Assembly (NCBI GenBank): GCA_038521825.1 | Contig: JBCBKL010000001.1 | Coordinates: forward strand, 1 to 64,000 | DNA from: JBCBKL01 sp038521825 | GTDB lineage: Bacteria > Pseudomonadota > Alphaproteobacteria > Rhodobacterales > Rhodobacteraceae | Length of the DNA: 64,000 nt | Direction: 5' to 3' | Shown here: in pieces, positions 18,872 to 27,766 of the stretch | How positions within the stretch are numbered: the stretch's first letter is position 1 | How the letters are laid out: every line of letters starts with the position of its first letter | Notes under the pieces: model-generated | The model's input: only the letters and a program-made list of their open reading frames with translations | The model's database searches: none | What the model was told of the DNA's origin: nothing | Position numbers and translations under genes: made by a program

Positions 18872-19882
18872 GTGAGCCTTTGGGACTCTTATCGCATGAG
18901 ACTGCGACGCAAGCAGCGCTTGGCGCGCGCTTTGCGGAAGACGTCCGAACTGCGTGCGGTCGACGACAAGACCCGTTTGATCCACGACGATGACATTCTG
19001 CTGTTCAGCACTGTCCGCAACGAGCTGCCCAGACTGAAGTATTTCCTCAACTACTACCGAAATCTGGGCGTGAACCACTTCCTTTTTGTCGACAACGGCA
19101 GCACCGACGGTTCCCGGGATTATCTGGCGGGTCAGCGCGATGTTTCGGTCTGGCTGGCCCGAGGGAGTTACAAGAGGGCGTCTTACGGCGTTGACTGGAT
19201 GAACGGGCTAAAGCGCCGGTATGCCCATGGCCATTGGACGCTGGTGGTCGATACGGACGAATTCTTCGTATATCCCTATTGCGATACGCGGTCTTTGTCT
19301 GCGTTGACGGACTGGCTGGAAGATTCCGCAATACGCAGCTTTGGTGCCATGCTGCTGGATGTGTATCCGAAGGGCCCGGTCGACGCGGTGCGTTATGTAC
19401 CGGGCCAGGATCCACTGGAAATCGCCTGCTGGTTCGACAGTGGTAATTATGTGATGTCGCACAATCCGACCTACGGGAACCTCTGGATTCAGGGTGGGCC
19501 ACGTGCGCGAATGTTTTTTGCGGACGAGCCAAAGAAATCCCCGGCGCTGAACAAGATACCTTTGGTTAAGTGGGATCGCCGGTATGCCTATGTCAGCTCG
19601 ACCCATATGCTTTTGCCTCGGGGTTTGAACCAGGTGTATGATGCGACGGGCGGCGAAAAAGCCAGCGGCATTCTGCTTCACACCAAGTTTCTAAGCACCT
19701 TCAAAGCCAAGGCTGAAGAAGAAGCCGCCCGGTCGCAGCACTACACCAGCGCATCGCAATACCGTGCCTATGCCGATGCCGTCGGAGAGGGCGCCGATCT
19801 TTGGTGCAAGTGGTCCGAAAAGTACATCAACTGGCGGCAGCTTGAGATCCTTGGGCTTATGTCAAAGGGCAACTGGGCATGA
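18872..19882 (+). CDS. Glycosyltransferase family 2-like protein (Glyco_tranf_2_4 type), second paralogue
   Basis: This 336-residue paralogue of the preceding protein shares the same order of motifs: FSTVRNELPRLKYFLNYYRN, DNGSTDGSRDYL, DxD in VDTDEFFVY, GNLWIQGGPRARMFF, and a SGILLHTKF close. The start is GTG at 18872; an ATG at 18896 is an alternative. It ends 4 bases inside the next gene, whose ATG lies at 19879. The 171-bp gap before it holds no clear terminator. Sugar specificity is unknown, but the tandem suggests two linked transfer steps. Confidence 0.85.
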   Translation: MSLWDSYRMRLRRKQRLARALRKTSELRAVDDKTRLIHDDDILLFSTVRNELPRLKYFLNYYRNLGVNHFLFVDNGSTDGSRDYLAGQRDVSVWLARGSYKRASYGVDWMNGLKRRYAHGHWTLVVDTDEFFVYPYCDTRSLSALTDWLEDSAIRSFGAMLLDVYPKGPVDAVRYVPGQDPLEIACWFDSGNYVMSHNPTYGNLWIQGGPRARMFFADEPKKSPALNKIPLVKWDRRYAYVSSTHMLLPRGLNQVYDATGGEKASGILLHTKFLSTFKAKAEEEAARSQHYTSASQYRAYADAVGEGADLWCKWSEKYINWRQLEILGLMSKGNWA

Positions 19883-21576
19883 CCGTCGGAATCGTCATGC
19901 TGGTTCACAAGGCCTTTGACCGGGTCGAGCAGGCCGCACGCCATTGGGCTGCAAGCGGTTGCCCCGTCGTGATCCACGTCGACCGAAATGTTGACCGACA
20001 AGAGTATTCTGAAATCGTCGGTGCCCTGAAGGATGTTCCAACGATCCAGTTCTCAAAGCGCTTTCGCTGCGAATGGGGCACATGGGGTATCGTTGCAGCC
20101 ACCCAGTCGGCGTCTGAGCAGATTTTGGATCGCTTTCCTGAGGTCCGTCACGTCTATCTTGCGTCCGGTGCATGTCTTCCGTTGCGACCCGTCGCGGAAC
20201 TGATCGACTACCTTGCCGCGCACCCGCACACGGATTTCATCGAAAGTGCGACCACGTCCGATGTACCGTGGACGGTTGGGGGGTTGGATCACGAGCGGTT
20301 CACACTCCGGTTTCCGTTCTCATGGAAGCGGCAGAAACACCTATTTGACCGATACGTCGCCCTGCAAAGGCGCCTCCGGATCAAGCGCAAGATCCCAAAG
20401 GGGATTGTTCCCCATATGGGCAGCCAGTGGTGGTGTCTCACAAGGCAGACGTTGTCAGCAATCCTTCAAGATCCGGATCGGCCGGAGATCGAGCGATACT
20501 TCCGGCGCGTCTGGATCCCTGATGAGAGCTATTTTCAGACGATGGCACGTCAGTATTCGGTCGACATCCAAAGCCGATCTCTGACGCTGAGCAAATTTGA
20601 TTTTCAGGGCAAACCGCATGTCTTCTACGACGACCACCTTCAGCTGTTGCGGCGCTCCGATTGCTTTGTGGCACGCAAGATCTGGCCCCATGCAGGTCGT
20701 CTTTATGATGCGTTTCTGGCTCTGGCTGGCAACGAGCAAAAGCGGGCCGAGCCGAACCCCGGGAAGATCGACCGGGTGTTTGCTAAGGCTGTCGAACGCC
20801 GCACCCGGGGACGGCCCGGATTGTATATGCAAAGCCGATTTCCCGCTCGTGACCATGAAAATGGGATAACCGCAGGTCCCTATTCGGTCTTTCATGGATT
20901 TGCCGAACTTTTCGAGGATTTTGAACCGTGGCTGTCCAAGGCCACCGGCATGCGGGTGCATGGTCATCTCTTCGCGCCGGATCGTGCGCATCTTGCGGAT
21001 GGCCAGACCATCATGAATGGTGGACTAAGCGATAGCGCCACGCTGAGGGACTATAACCCAAAGGCCTTTCTGACCAACCTGATCTGGAATACACGTGGCG
21101 AACGCCAATGCTTTCAGTTCGGCCCGAATGACAATCAGAAAATCAACGCTCTGGTCGCAAGCGATCAGAACGCGCAGATCTCTGTTGTCAGTGGGGCTTG
21201 GGCTGTGGCCCTGTTCCGATCGAACATGAATTTCATGGATATTCGACAGCAGGCCGCCACTCTGCAGAAAATCGAAAGCGCACATCTAAAGCTGCTGAGA
21301 TCGAACAAGACCAAGGCCCGGGTCAGAATCTGGACAATGGCGGAATTCATTGAAGCGCCGATGGAAGCCTTGCAGGTGATCCTCGACGAGATGGGTGCCC
21401 AATCACAAAACCGGTTGTCCGAGGTGCCGCGCCTCGTGGATCTCAAGGGGTTTGGGCAGTTCCTGCAGAACCTCAAGAACCAGGGCATGCATCCCTATCT
21501 GATGGGAGACTTCCCGGTTTCGCTTGAGCCAGAGCCCGATCGGCCACTGCCCCGCAAACCGTACTTAGTGCGATAA
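19879..21576 (+). CDS. GT14-type beta-1,6-N-acetylglucosaminyltransferase-like protein with extra C-terminal domain
   Basis: The N-terminal half (about 1-270) resembles the core-2/I-branching (Branch, GT14) family: GIVMLVHKAFDRVEQAARHW, HVDRNVDR, YLASGACLPLRP, MGSQWWCLTR and the IPDESYFQTM region that holds the catalytic glutamate in GT14 relatives. The C-terminal half (about 290-540) is a domain found with such enzymes in Rhodobacteraceae (DUF5927-like) and has no known role; it contains YSVFHGFAELFEDF and RVRIWTMAEFIE. It overlaps the previous gene by 4 bases and is followed 7 bp later by the sulfotransferase gene, so a branched, sulfated glycan is plausible. Confidence 0.82.
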   Translation: MTVGIVMLVHKAFDRVEQAARHWAASGCPVVIHVDRNVDRQEYSEIVGALKDVPTIQFSKRFRCEWGTWGIVAATQSASEQILDRFPEVRHVYLASGACLPLRPVAELIDYLAAHPHTDFIESATTSDVPWTVGGLDHERFTLRFPFSWKRQKHLFDRYVALQRRLRIKRKIPKGIVPHMGSQWWCLTRQTLSAILQDPDRPEIERYFRRVWIPDESYFQTMARQYSVDIQSRSLTLSKFDFQGKPHVFYDDHLQLLRRSDCFVARKIWPHAGRLYDAFLALAGNEQKRAEPNPGKIDRVFAKAVERRTRGRPGLYMQSRFPARDHENGITAGPYSVFHGFAELFEDFEPWLSKATGMRVHGHLFAPDRAHLADGQTIMNGGLSDSATLRDYNPKAFLTNLIWNTRGERQCFQFGPNDNQKINALVASDQNAQISVVSGAWAVALFRSNMNFMDIRQQAATLQKIESAHLKLLRSNKTKARVRIWTMAEFIEAPMEALQVILDEMGAQSQNRLSEVPRLVDLKGFGQFLQNLKNQGMHPYLMGDFPVSLEPEPDRPLPRKPYLVR

Positions 21577-21582
21577 ACCGGT

Positions 21583-22995
21583 ATGGCTGCCTTCGATTAC
21601 TTCGTGGTTTTTGCCGAGATGCGGACCGGGTCTAACTTCCTGGAGGCCAACCTCAACGCTCTCGACGGGGTTGCGTGCTACGGGGAGGCCTTCAACCCCA
21701 ACTTCATTGCCTATCCAAACAGAACGGAACTGCTTGGGCTTACAAAGGACGAGCGCGATGCAAATCCGCTGGAGCTGCTTCGTGCGATCCGCGAAAGCAA
21801 CGACCAGATTGGGGGGTTTCGATACTTTCACGATCACGATCCGCGCCTTCTTGAAACGATCTTTTCTGATCGGAAGTGCGCCAAAATCATCCTGACCCGC
21901 AACGCCGTTGACAGCTATGTTTCGCACAAGATCGCGGTTGCGACTGGGCAGTGGAAGTTGACCGATGTAAAGCGGCGCCGGGACGTTCGGATAGCCTTCG
22001 ATGATCAGGAGTTCGAGAGCCGCCTGAGCATCTTGCAGGGGTTTCAGGTGGACATACTGAACCGCATGCAAAAAGACGGTCAGACGGCATTCTACCTCGA
22101 TTATGAGGATCTGCGGGATCTTGAGGTTATCAACGGCTTGGCGCAGTTCCTGGGCGTTTCTTCACGCCTGCCGGCTCTTGACCAAAGCCTGAAACCCCAG
22201 AACCCGGCACCCTTGGAAGAGAAGGTGACCAACTTCGCAGAGATGCAGACCGCTCTGGGTATTTCGGGGCATTTTGATTTCAGCCGAACACCAAATTTTG
22301 AGCCAAGACGCGGGCCAGCCGTGCCGACTTACGTTGTCTGTGACTGGCCGCCACTGGTTTATCTACCCATTCGCGGCAGTGCGGATGAAGAGGTGATCAA
22401 TTGGCTGAGTACCATCGACGCTTCCAAAACCAGCGGAGTACGCGAAGGGTTGAAACAGGGTGAATTGCGCGAATGGATGAAGTCCCATCCCGGTCACCGT
22501 CGCTTCACGGTTGTCTCGCATCCGATTGAGAGGGCGCACCGTGTGTTTTGCCAGCGCGTGCTCAGCAGGGATGACGGTGGCTTTCACGCAATCCGGAAGA
22601 TGTTGGAACGGCAACACAAGGTGACCCTTAGCGCGGGTTTGTTGGATATCTCCGAACATCGCGCTGCGTTCCGTGCGTTTCTAAGTTTCGTGAAGGCCAA
22701 TCTTTCCGGCCAAACCAACATCAGGATCGATCTGGCATGGGCCAGTCAGTCGCAGATCATCCGCGGCTTTTCTGATTTTATGCCTGTCGACCACATCTTC
22801 CGCGAAGAAGAGCTCGCCTCGGACCTGCCCAAAATCCTCAAACGCCAGGATGATCCCGAAGCCGCGCTTGACCCGCAAGTGCGATGCGAGCGCTCAGATC
22901 TGCTTGAGCAGATTTACGACGATGAAATCGAGCGTTTTGGCCGCGATGCCTATCAGCGTGATTACATGTTGCTCGGATTTGATCGCTGGCGATAA
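21583..22995 (+). CDS. Sulfotransferase with two tandem sulfotransferase-like domains (Stf0/NodH-like)
   Basis: The N-terminal half (about 1-235) has the PAPS 5'-phosphosulfate loop MRTGSNFLEANLNAL, GEAFNP and the 3'-phosphate region KIILTRNAVDSYVSHKIA of Stf0/NodH-type enzymes. The C-terminal half (about 245-470) looks like a second domain of the Sulfotransfer_2 type, with VYLPIRGSADEEVINWL and VSHPIERAHRVFCQRVL. The product sulfates a glycan or lipid acceptor and releases PAP. It is the last gene of the glycosyltransferase cluster and abuts convergent ptsN. The second domain may be inactive; its loop is degenerate. Confidence 0.82.
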   Translation: MAAFDYFVVFAEMRTGSNFLEANLNALDGVACYGEAFNPNFIAYPNRTELLGLTKDERDANPLELLRAIRESNDQIGGFRYFHDHDPRLLETIFSDRKCAKIILTRNAVDSYVSHKIAVATGQWKLTDVKRRRDVRIAFDDQEFESRLSILQGFQVDILNRMQKDGQTAFYLDYEDLRDLEVINGLAQFLGVSSRLPALDQSLKPQNPAPLEEKVTNFAEMQTALGISGHFDFSRTPNFEPRRGPAVPTYVVCDWPPLVYLPIRGSADEEVINWLSTIDASKTSGVREGLKQGELREWMKSHPGHRRFTVVSHPIERAHRVFCQRVLSRDDGGFHAIRKMLERQHKVTLSAGLLDISEHRAAFRAFLSFVKANLSGQTNIRIDLAWASQSQIIRGFSDFMPVDHIFREEELASDLPKILKRQDDPEAALDPQVRCERSDLLEQIYDDEIERFGRDAYQRDYMLLGFDRWR

Positions 22996-23460
22996 CTACG
23001 CCGCTTGCGCCGACTGGGCTTCGGACAGGATGGCGTAGAGCGTTCCGGGATCGCGGTTCGCCCGCAGCTTGGTGCAAATGCTCTTGTCGCGCAGCGTTCT
23101 TGAGACCAGCGCCAGCGCCTTGAGGTGTTCGACGCCGGCCTCTTCGGGCGCGAATAGCGCAAACGCGATGTCCACGGGCTGCCTATCGACGGCGTCGAAA
23201 TCGATGGGCTTGTCCAGCATTACGAATGCTCCAATGACATCAGACGTACCTTCGACGCGGGCGTGGGGCAGGGCAACGCCATTGCCAACACCGGTCGGCC
23301 CCAGCGCTTCGCGCGCGATCAACGCTTCGATCACCTGACTGCTTTCCAGATCGTAGGCGGTAGCTGCCAGGTCACCCAAATCGTGAAATAAGCGCTTCTT
23401 GCTGGAAGCTGAGGTCAAAACCTTGACCGCCTCCGGTTTCAGGAGCTTTGAAAAATCCAT
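22996..23460 (-). CDS. ptsN: PTS IIA-like nitrogen regulatory protein PtsN
   Basis: PtsN (EIIA-Ntr) takes a phosphate from HPr-like protein NPr and controls other proteins by binding. The 154-residue protein has the phosphorylatable histidine in GVALPHARVEG. Its stop is directly adjacent to the stop of the convergent sulfotransferase gene. It lies 39 bp downstream of hpf, the usual partner in proteobacteria. Confidence 0.94.
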   Translation of the reverse strand: MDFSKLLKPEAVKVLTSASSKKRLFHDLGDLAATAYDLESSQVIEALIAREALGPTGVGNGVALPHARVEGTSDVIGAFVMLDKPIDFDAVDRQPVDIAFALFAPEEAGVEHLKALALVSRTLRDKSICTKLRANRDPGTLYAILSEAQSAQAA

Positions 23461-23499
23461 CGTGCCTGTACATCCTAGCGCAAGCGGCGCCGTTTATGG

Positions 23500-24063
23500 T
23501 TACGGGTCAATCCAGCCGATATTGCCGTCATCGCGGCGGTAAACGACGTTTAACCCATTTTTTCCTTCGTTCCGGAACACCAGGACCGGAGCCCCGGCCA
23601 GTTCCATTTGCATTACAGCCTCACCCACCGATAGTGACGGGATCTGGGTCTCCATCTCAGCCACGATCATGGGCTGCAAGCTTTCGGGCTCGGAATCGCC
23701 CGGCTCATCATTCGCCGCGAGGATATACGAGGCCGCTCCATAAAGTTCAACAGGCTCGGCCCGACTTCGATGGTGATCCTTGAGCCGGCGTTTATAGCGC
23801 CGCAACTGCTTTTCCATCTTCTCGCAACAGGTATCGAATGCTGCATAAATTTCGGGCGCATGCGCCTTGGCTTGTGCTGTCAAACCCGTCGACAGATGCA
23901 CCGTAGCCTCGCAAACGAATTCGTGGCCGGACTTGGAAAAAACGATCGTCGCGTCGGTGGGTCGTTCGGCGTATTTCTCAACGACGGTGTCCAAATCGGT
24001 CCTGACATGGGTCTGGAGTGCTTCGCCGATGTCGATCTGTTTGCCGCTGATTTGATAACGCAT
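23500..24063 (-). CDS. hpf: Ribosome hibernation promoting factor, long form
   Basis: HPF binds the 30S subunit in stationary phase and, in long forms, pairs 70S ribosomes into 100S dimers through its C-terminal domain. The 187-residue protein has the N-terminal sigma54-modulation/S30EA domain (MRYQISGKQIDIGEALQTHV) and a C-terminal dimerisation domain (VMQMELAGAPVLVFRNE and the NIGWIDP close). The frame is open upstream for 57 more codons, but MRYQISGKQ is the family start. It lies 231 bp downstream of lptB. Confidence 0.95.
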   Translation of the reverse strand: MRYQISGKQIDIGEALQTHVRTDLDTVVEKYAERPTDATIVFSKSGHEFVCEATVHLSTGLTAQAKAHAPEIYAAFDTCCEKMEKQLRRYKRRLKDHHRSRAEPVELYGAASYILAANDEPGDSEPESLQPMIVAEMETQIPSLSVGEAVMQMELAGAPVLVFRNEGKNGLNVVYRRDDGNIGWIDP

Positions 24064-24294
24064 TACTGCTCCTTCACGATTTCGACAGATGAGGTCAGAG
24101 CGGGGATTTGGAGAGGCCGCGTCCCGGTGCACTACACCTGCTAGGGGAGGCCGACTGACAACCATGAACGCAACGGCCCTTGCCCCAAGGCCAGCACCGC
24201 CGCGTACCGTGTCAAGACACATGCCATACCTCATTGCACATCGAAAGCGCCGGTTGAGTCAATCAAAAGCGGGAGGATTTGTCGAAATGCCGGG

Positions 24295-25053
24295 TCAGGA
24301 TATGCGAAAGTTTTCGCCCAGATAGACGCGCCGGACGTTATCGTTTTGCACAACTTCTGAGGGTGTTCCTGCCATCAAGACACGCCCTTCGTGGAGGATG
24401 TATGCGCGGTCGACGATCTCGAGCGTTTCGCGGACGTTGTGATCGGTGATCAGTACGCCGATGCCCCGCTTCTTGAGGTCGGTAACCAGCGTCCTGATGT
24501 CCGCGACCGAGATCGGGTCGACCCCAGCAAAGGGTTCGTCAAGCAGCAGGTATTTTGGGCTGGCCGCGAGGCAGCGCGCGATTTCGACACGCCGTCTTTC
24601 GCCGCCGGACAAGGCCAACGCGGGCGCCCGACGCAGATGCTCTATCGAGAAGTCGCTCAACAATTCTTCCAGCCGTTCCCGGCGCTTGTGGCGATCGGGT
24701 TCGGTTATGTCGAGAATCGCGAGGATGTTGTCCTGTACGCTCAGGCCGCGAAAGATGCTCATCTCTTGCGGCAGGTATCCAATACCCATCTGCGCGCGCC
24801 GATACATCGGCAGGGTGGTCACGTCTGTTCCGTCGACCACGACGGACCCACCCTCGGCAGAAACAAGGCCAGCGATAGCGTAGAACGTTGTCGTTTTCCC
24901 GCATCCGTTGGGGCCCAGCAGCGCGACCACCTCACCCCGGTGCAGTTCCATCGAAAAGTCGCGGATCACGACTTTCTTTCGGTACGACTTGCGCAAGTGC
25001 GTGACGTAAAGACCCGAATGGCCGTCCTCGACATGCAGCTTTGGCGCGTTCAT
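24295..25053 (-). CDS. lptB: LPS export ABC transporter ATP-binding protein LptB
   Basis: LptB powers LPS extraction from the inner membrane together with LptF/G and LptC. The 252-residue ATPase has Walker A (GPNGCGKTTTFY), the signature LSGGERRRVEIAR, Walker B (YLLLDEPFAG) and the H-loop (LITDHNVRE). The start overlaps the lptA stop by 4 bases. lptF and lptG are not in this window. Confidence 0.97.
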   Translation of the reverse strand: MNAPKLHVEDGHSGLYVTHLRKSYRKKVVIRDFSMELHRGEVVALLGPNGCGKTTTFYAIAGLVSAEGGSVVVDGTDVTTLPMYRRAQMGIGYLPQEMSIFRGLSVQDNILAILDITEPDRHKRRERLEELLSDFSIEHLRRAPALALSGGERRRVEIARCLAASPKYLLLDEPFAGVDPISVADIRTLVTDLKKRGIGVLITDHNVRETLEIVDRAYILHEGRVLMAGTPSEVVQNDNVRRVYLGENFRIS

Positions 25054-25541
25054 CCGCCATCTTCCGTCTGCAAGACGGTCTTCACGCGACCGGTCATTTG
25101 CGCAGTACCGGCATCGAGATCCACGACCATGCGATCCGAGGTTAGCGCGCTCAGACCCTGGGTCAGCAACACCTCACCGGTCATGATAATCGTGCCCGTA
25201 TCGATCGAGTAATCGGCGCGGTCGGCTTCGGCGGCGTCGGGTCCGGAAACCAGGGTAACCCCCCCGGTCGCCTCAAGCCGTTCAATACGCCGCTGTCCGG
25301 TTCCGTAAACTACGAGGACGCGGGGGGCAGACAATCGCATTTCCCCCTGACCGATCAGCACGTTTCCTTCGAAGATCGCCGTACCCGTCTCCTGGTCGAC
25401 TGACAGATTGTCGGCGGTTACCTCGACCGGGGCGGAAGGGTCCTGTTTGATGGTGCCGAAAGCAACATTAGCACCCTGTGCAGAAACAAGGGTGGCAACT
25501 GTTGTCAGTACGATTGCGATCAAAAGCTGAAGCGGCTTCAC
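25050..25541 (-). CDS. lptA: LPS transport periplasmic protein LptA
   Basis: LptA is the periplasmic bridge of the Lpt machine. The 163-residue protein begins with a signal peptide (MKPLQLLIAIVLTTVATLVSA) and an OstA-like beta-jellyroll (VEVTADNLSVDQETGTAIFE, RIERLEATGGVTLV). It is 6 bp downstream of lptC and coupled to lptB by overlap. Length matches the family. Confidence 0.93.
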   Translation of the reverse strand: MKPLQLLIAIVLTTVATLVSAQGANVAFGTIKQDPSAPVEVTADNLSVDQETGTAIFEGNVLIGQGEMRLSAPRVLVVYGTGQRRIERLEATGGVTLVSGPDAAEADRADYSIDTGTIIMTGEVLLTQGLSALTSDRMVVDLDAGTAQMTGRVKTVLQTEDGG

Positions 25542-25547
25542 AGATAC

Positions 25548-26147
25548 TTACTCTTCCAAATTTTGCGGGTCGTATATCAGTTTGACCCGATTTGTAAAAA
25601 GCATTCGGCCCCCGGGACCGTCAGGCGGGTTTTCCAGTATCATCGATCCGGCATCCAGCGTGCCCAGTGGACCTTGGCCGGTGACAGGTCCCGGTGATTC
25701 CAATGTCGCTTCTCCGAGGTTGGTGTCGAGCTGCTCGCTCATGATCTCGTATCCGTTCGAAGTGGTGACAATGACATTCCCAGTCAAGCTAAGCGTGTTT
25801 TTGAAGGTATCAGCGACCCCGAGATCGCCCCGTACGGTTATCCGGTTTCCCTCGACCATATCGATCTGAGCCTGCACGACTTCGACCCGCGACTTGTCGT
25901 CTTCCGGCATCATTGTAAGACGACTGGCCGAGACCGAGACCCGGTCGCCGCTACGTGTCGCGGCCGAAAAGAACGGTGCCCGGACGACCTGATCACGCAG
26001 GCGTTCTTGCAGTTCTGCGTCAGCGAATGGAATTCGGGAGCTGAAATCACTGCCCCGCGACAAGAGAAACAACGTGGACAGCAGGATCAGCGCCGCGAGC
26101 GGCAGCAACACCTTGAGCCATGAGATCAGTCGCGAGTACCAATCCAC
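25548..26147 (-). CDS. lptC: LPS export protein LptC
   Basis: LptC anchors LptA to the inner-membrane LptBFG complex. The 199-residue protein starts at GTG (VDWYSRLISWLK), followed by a transmembrane helix (VLLPLAALILLSTLFLL) and a periplasmic jellyroll. GTG at 26147 lies 7 bp after the kdsD stop with GGTGAGGG before it. An upstream ATG at 26183 would overlap kdsD and add 12 residues, which I consider less likely. Confidence 0.9.
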   Translation of the reverse strand: MDWYSRLISWLKVLLPLAALILLSTLFLLSRGSDFSSRIPFADAELQERLRDQVVRAPFFSAATRSGDRVSVSASRLTMMPEDDKSRVEVVQAQIDMVEGNRITVRGDLGVADTFKNTLSLTGNVIVTTSNGYEIMSEQLDTNLGEATLESPGPVTGQGPLGTLDAGSMILENPPDGPGGRMLFTNRVKLIYDPQNLEE

Positions 26148-26154
26148 AGCGCCC

Positions 26155-27114
26155 TCACCCCAGACCAACGCGCAGGCAATCATGGATCCGGATCAGGCCG
26201 AGCGGTTTGGCGTGGTCTTCGAGTACGAAGAGGCAGGTGATCTTGCGCCCGTTCATCTCGCGTACGGCGGTCTCGGCCAACTCATCCGGTTTGATCGTCA
26301 TCGGGCCAACGGTCATCACTTCGTCCACCTTTCGATCCAAGAGGCCATTCATATGCCTTCGAAGGTCGCCATCCGTAATGATGCCCGTAAGGTCACCATT
26401 CGCATCGGTGACACCAACCACACCAAACTGCTTCTGGCTCATTTCCAGGAGTGCGTCTGTCATCGGCGTCTGATCAGTCACCAGTGGCAGCGCATCTCCG
26501 GTGTGCATCAGATCGCGTACCGTGCTCAGACGGGCGCCCAGTTTGCCGCCGGGGTGGAAAGTTCGGAAGTGTTCCGGCGTAAAGGCCCGGTGTTCCATCA
26601 GAACCACAGCAATTGCATCGCCCAGGGCAAGGGTCATGGTCGTCGATGAGGTGGGGACGATTCCGCTCCCGCACGCTTCCTCAGCCTTGGGCAGAACCAG
26701 CGCCACATCGCTTTGTTGTAACAGCGTCGAGGCCGGGTTACTTGCCACGCCGATCATCGGGATGCCAAACCGTCGGGTATAGCTGATGAGGTCTGAAAGC
26801 TCGGGCGTCTCACCTGAATTCGACAGCACCAGTGCGACATCGCCCTTGGCCATCATACCAAGATCGCCATGGCTCGCCTCGGCCGGATGTACAAAGTGGG
26901 CGGGTGTGCCGGTGCTGGCCAGGGTTGACGCGATCTTGCGCGCGATGTGGCCCGATTTGCCCATGCCGCTGACAATGATCCGGCCAGTTGCGGTGAGTAG
27001 CAGGTCTATGGCGTTCGCCAGCGCCTCGTCGAGGCTCTCGTCGAGGAGTTGCAGCGCGCGGGTTTCGCATTGGATAACACGCCGCGCCGATGCGATGAAT
27101 TCTGCCCGGGTCAT
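26155..27114 (-). CDS. kdsD: Arabinose-5-phosphate isomerase KdsD (KpsF/GutQ family)
   Basis: KdsD converts ribulose-5-phosphate to arabinose-5-phosphate, the first step of Kdo synthesis. The 319-residue protein has a sugar-isomerase (SIS) domain with GMGKSGHIARKIASTLASTG and HPAEASHGDLGM, and a C-terminal pair of CBS domains (RDLMHTGDALPLV and DGDLRRHMNG). It overlaps the rnd stop by 4 bases and precedes lptC, joining Kdo supply to LPS export. Confidence 0.95.
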   Translation of the reverse strand: MTRAEFIASARRVIQCETRALQLLDESLDEALANAIDLLLTATGRIIVSGMGKSGHIARKIASTLASTGTPAHFVHPAEASHGDLGMMAKGDVALVLSNSGETPELSDLISYTRRFGIPMIGVASNPASTLLQQSDVALVLPKAEEACGSGIVPTSSTTMTLALGDAIAVVLMEHRAFTPEHFRTFHPGGKLGARLSTVRDLMHTGDALPLVTDQTPMTDALLEMSQKQFGVVGVTDANGDLTGIITDGDLRRHMNGLLDRKVDEVMTVGPMTIKPDELAETAVREMNGRKITCLFVLEDHAKPLGLIRIHDCLRVGLG

Positions 27115-27725
27115 GAATGCGCAAAAATGTCGGTTTCGGGCCAGCCGTCCAGATCAAGCTTGGCGCGCATCGGCAGGAAGTCGAAACAAGCCTGCGCCAT
27201 CTCGGTCCGGCCTTCACGTGCAAGGCGTTCGTCCAACGCCTCTCTTAGCTGATGCAGATAAAGAACGTCGGAAGCGGCATAGTCCAGCTGCGCTTCGCTG
27301 AGAGTCCCCGCGCCCCAATCGCTGGATTGCTGTTGCTTCGAGATATCGATGTTCAGCAGTTCCTGCAGCAGGTTCTTGAGGCCATGGCGATCCGTGTAGG
27401 TTCGAACAAGGCGGCTCGCGATCTTGGTGCAGTAAACCGGCGCGGTCCGCGCGCCGAATGCATGCATCATAGCGGCGATATCGAACCGTCCAAAGTGGAA
27501 TATCTTGAGCACCTTTGGATCGCTCAGAATGGTGACCAGATTTGGCGCCTCGGTCTGGCCCTGCGAAATCTGAACGATATGGGCATCGCCATCTCCGCCT
27601 GAAAGTTGCACGACACACAGCCGGTCGCGGTGCGGGTTCAGCCCCATGGTTTCACAATCGATGGCCACGACCGGTCCCAGATCAAGCCCGTCGGGCAGGT
27701 CAGACTTGTAGAGATGATTTGTCAT
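27111..27725 (-). CDS. rnd: Ribonuclease D-type 3'-5' exoribonuclease
   Basis: This 204-residue protein is the compact RNase D form with only the DEDD exonuclease domain and no HRDC domains. Motif I is AIDCETMGL, motif II is in FHFGRFDIAAM, and motif III is LDYAASDVLYLHQL, so the four acidic ligands are present. It trims 3' ends of stable RNAs in other bacteria. An upstream in-frame ATG at 27746 would add 7 residues. It precedes kdsD with 4 bases overlap. Confidence 0.92.
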   Translation of the reverse strand: MTNHLYKSDLPDGLDLGPVVAIDCETMGLNPHRDRLCVVQLSGGDGDAHIVQISQGQTEAPNLVTILSDPKVLKIFHFGRFDIAAMMHAFGARTAPVYCTKIASRLVRTYTDRHGLKNLLQELLNIDISKQQQSSDWGAGTLSEAQLDYAASDVLYLHQLREALDERLAREGRTEMAQACFDFLPMRAKLDLDGWPETDIFAHS

Positions 27726-27766
27726 GGCTCCGCTATAGCGCGGCATCGCACGAGGCGAAAGTCAGG

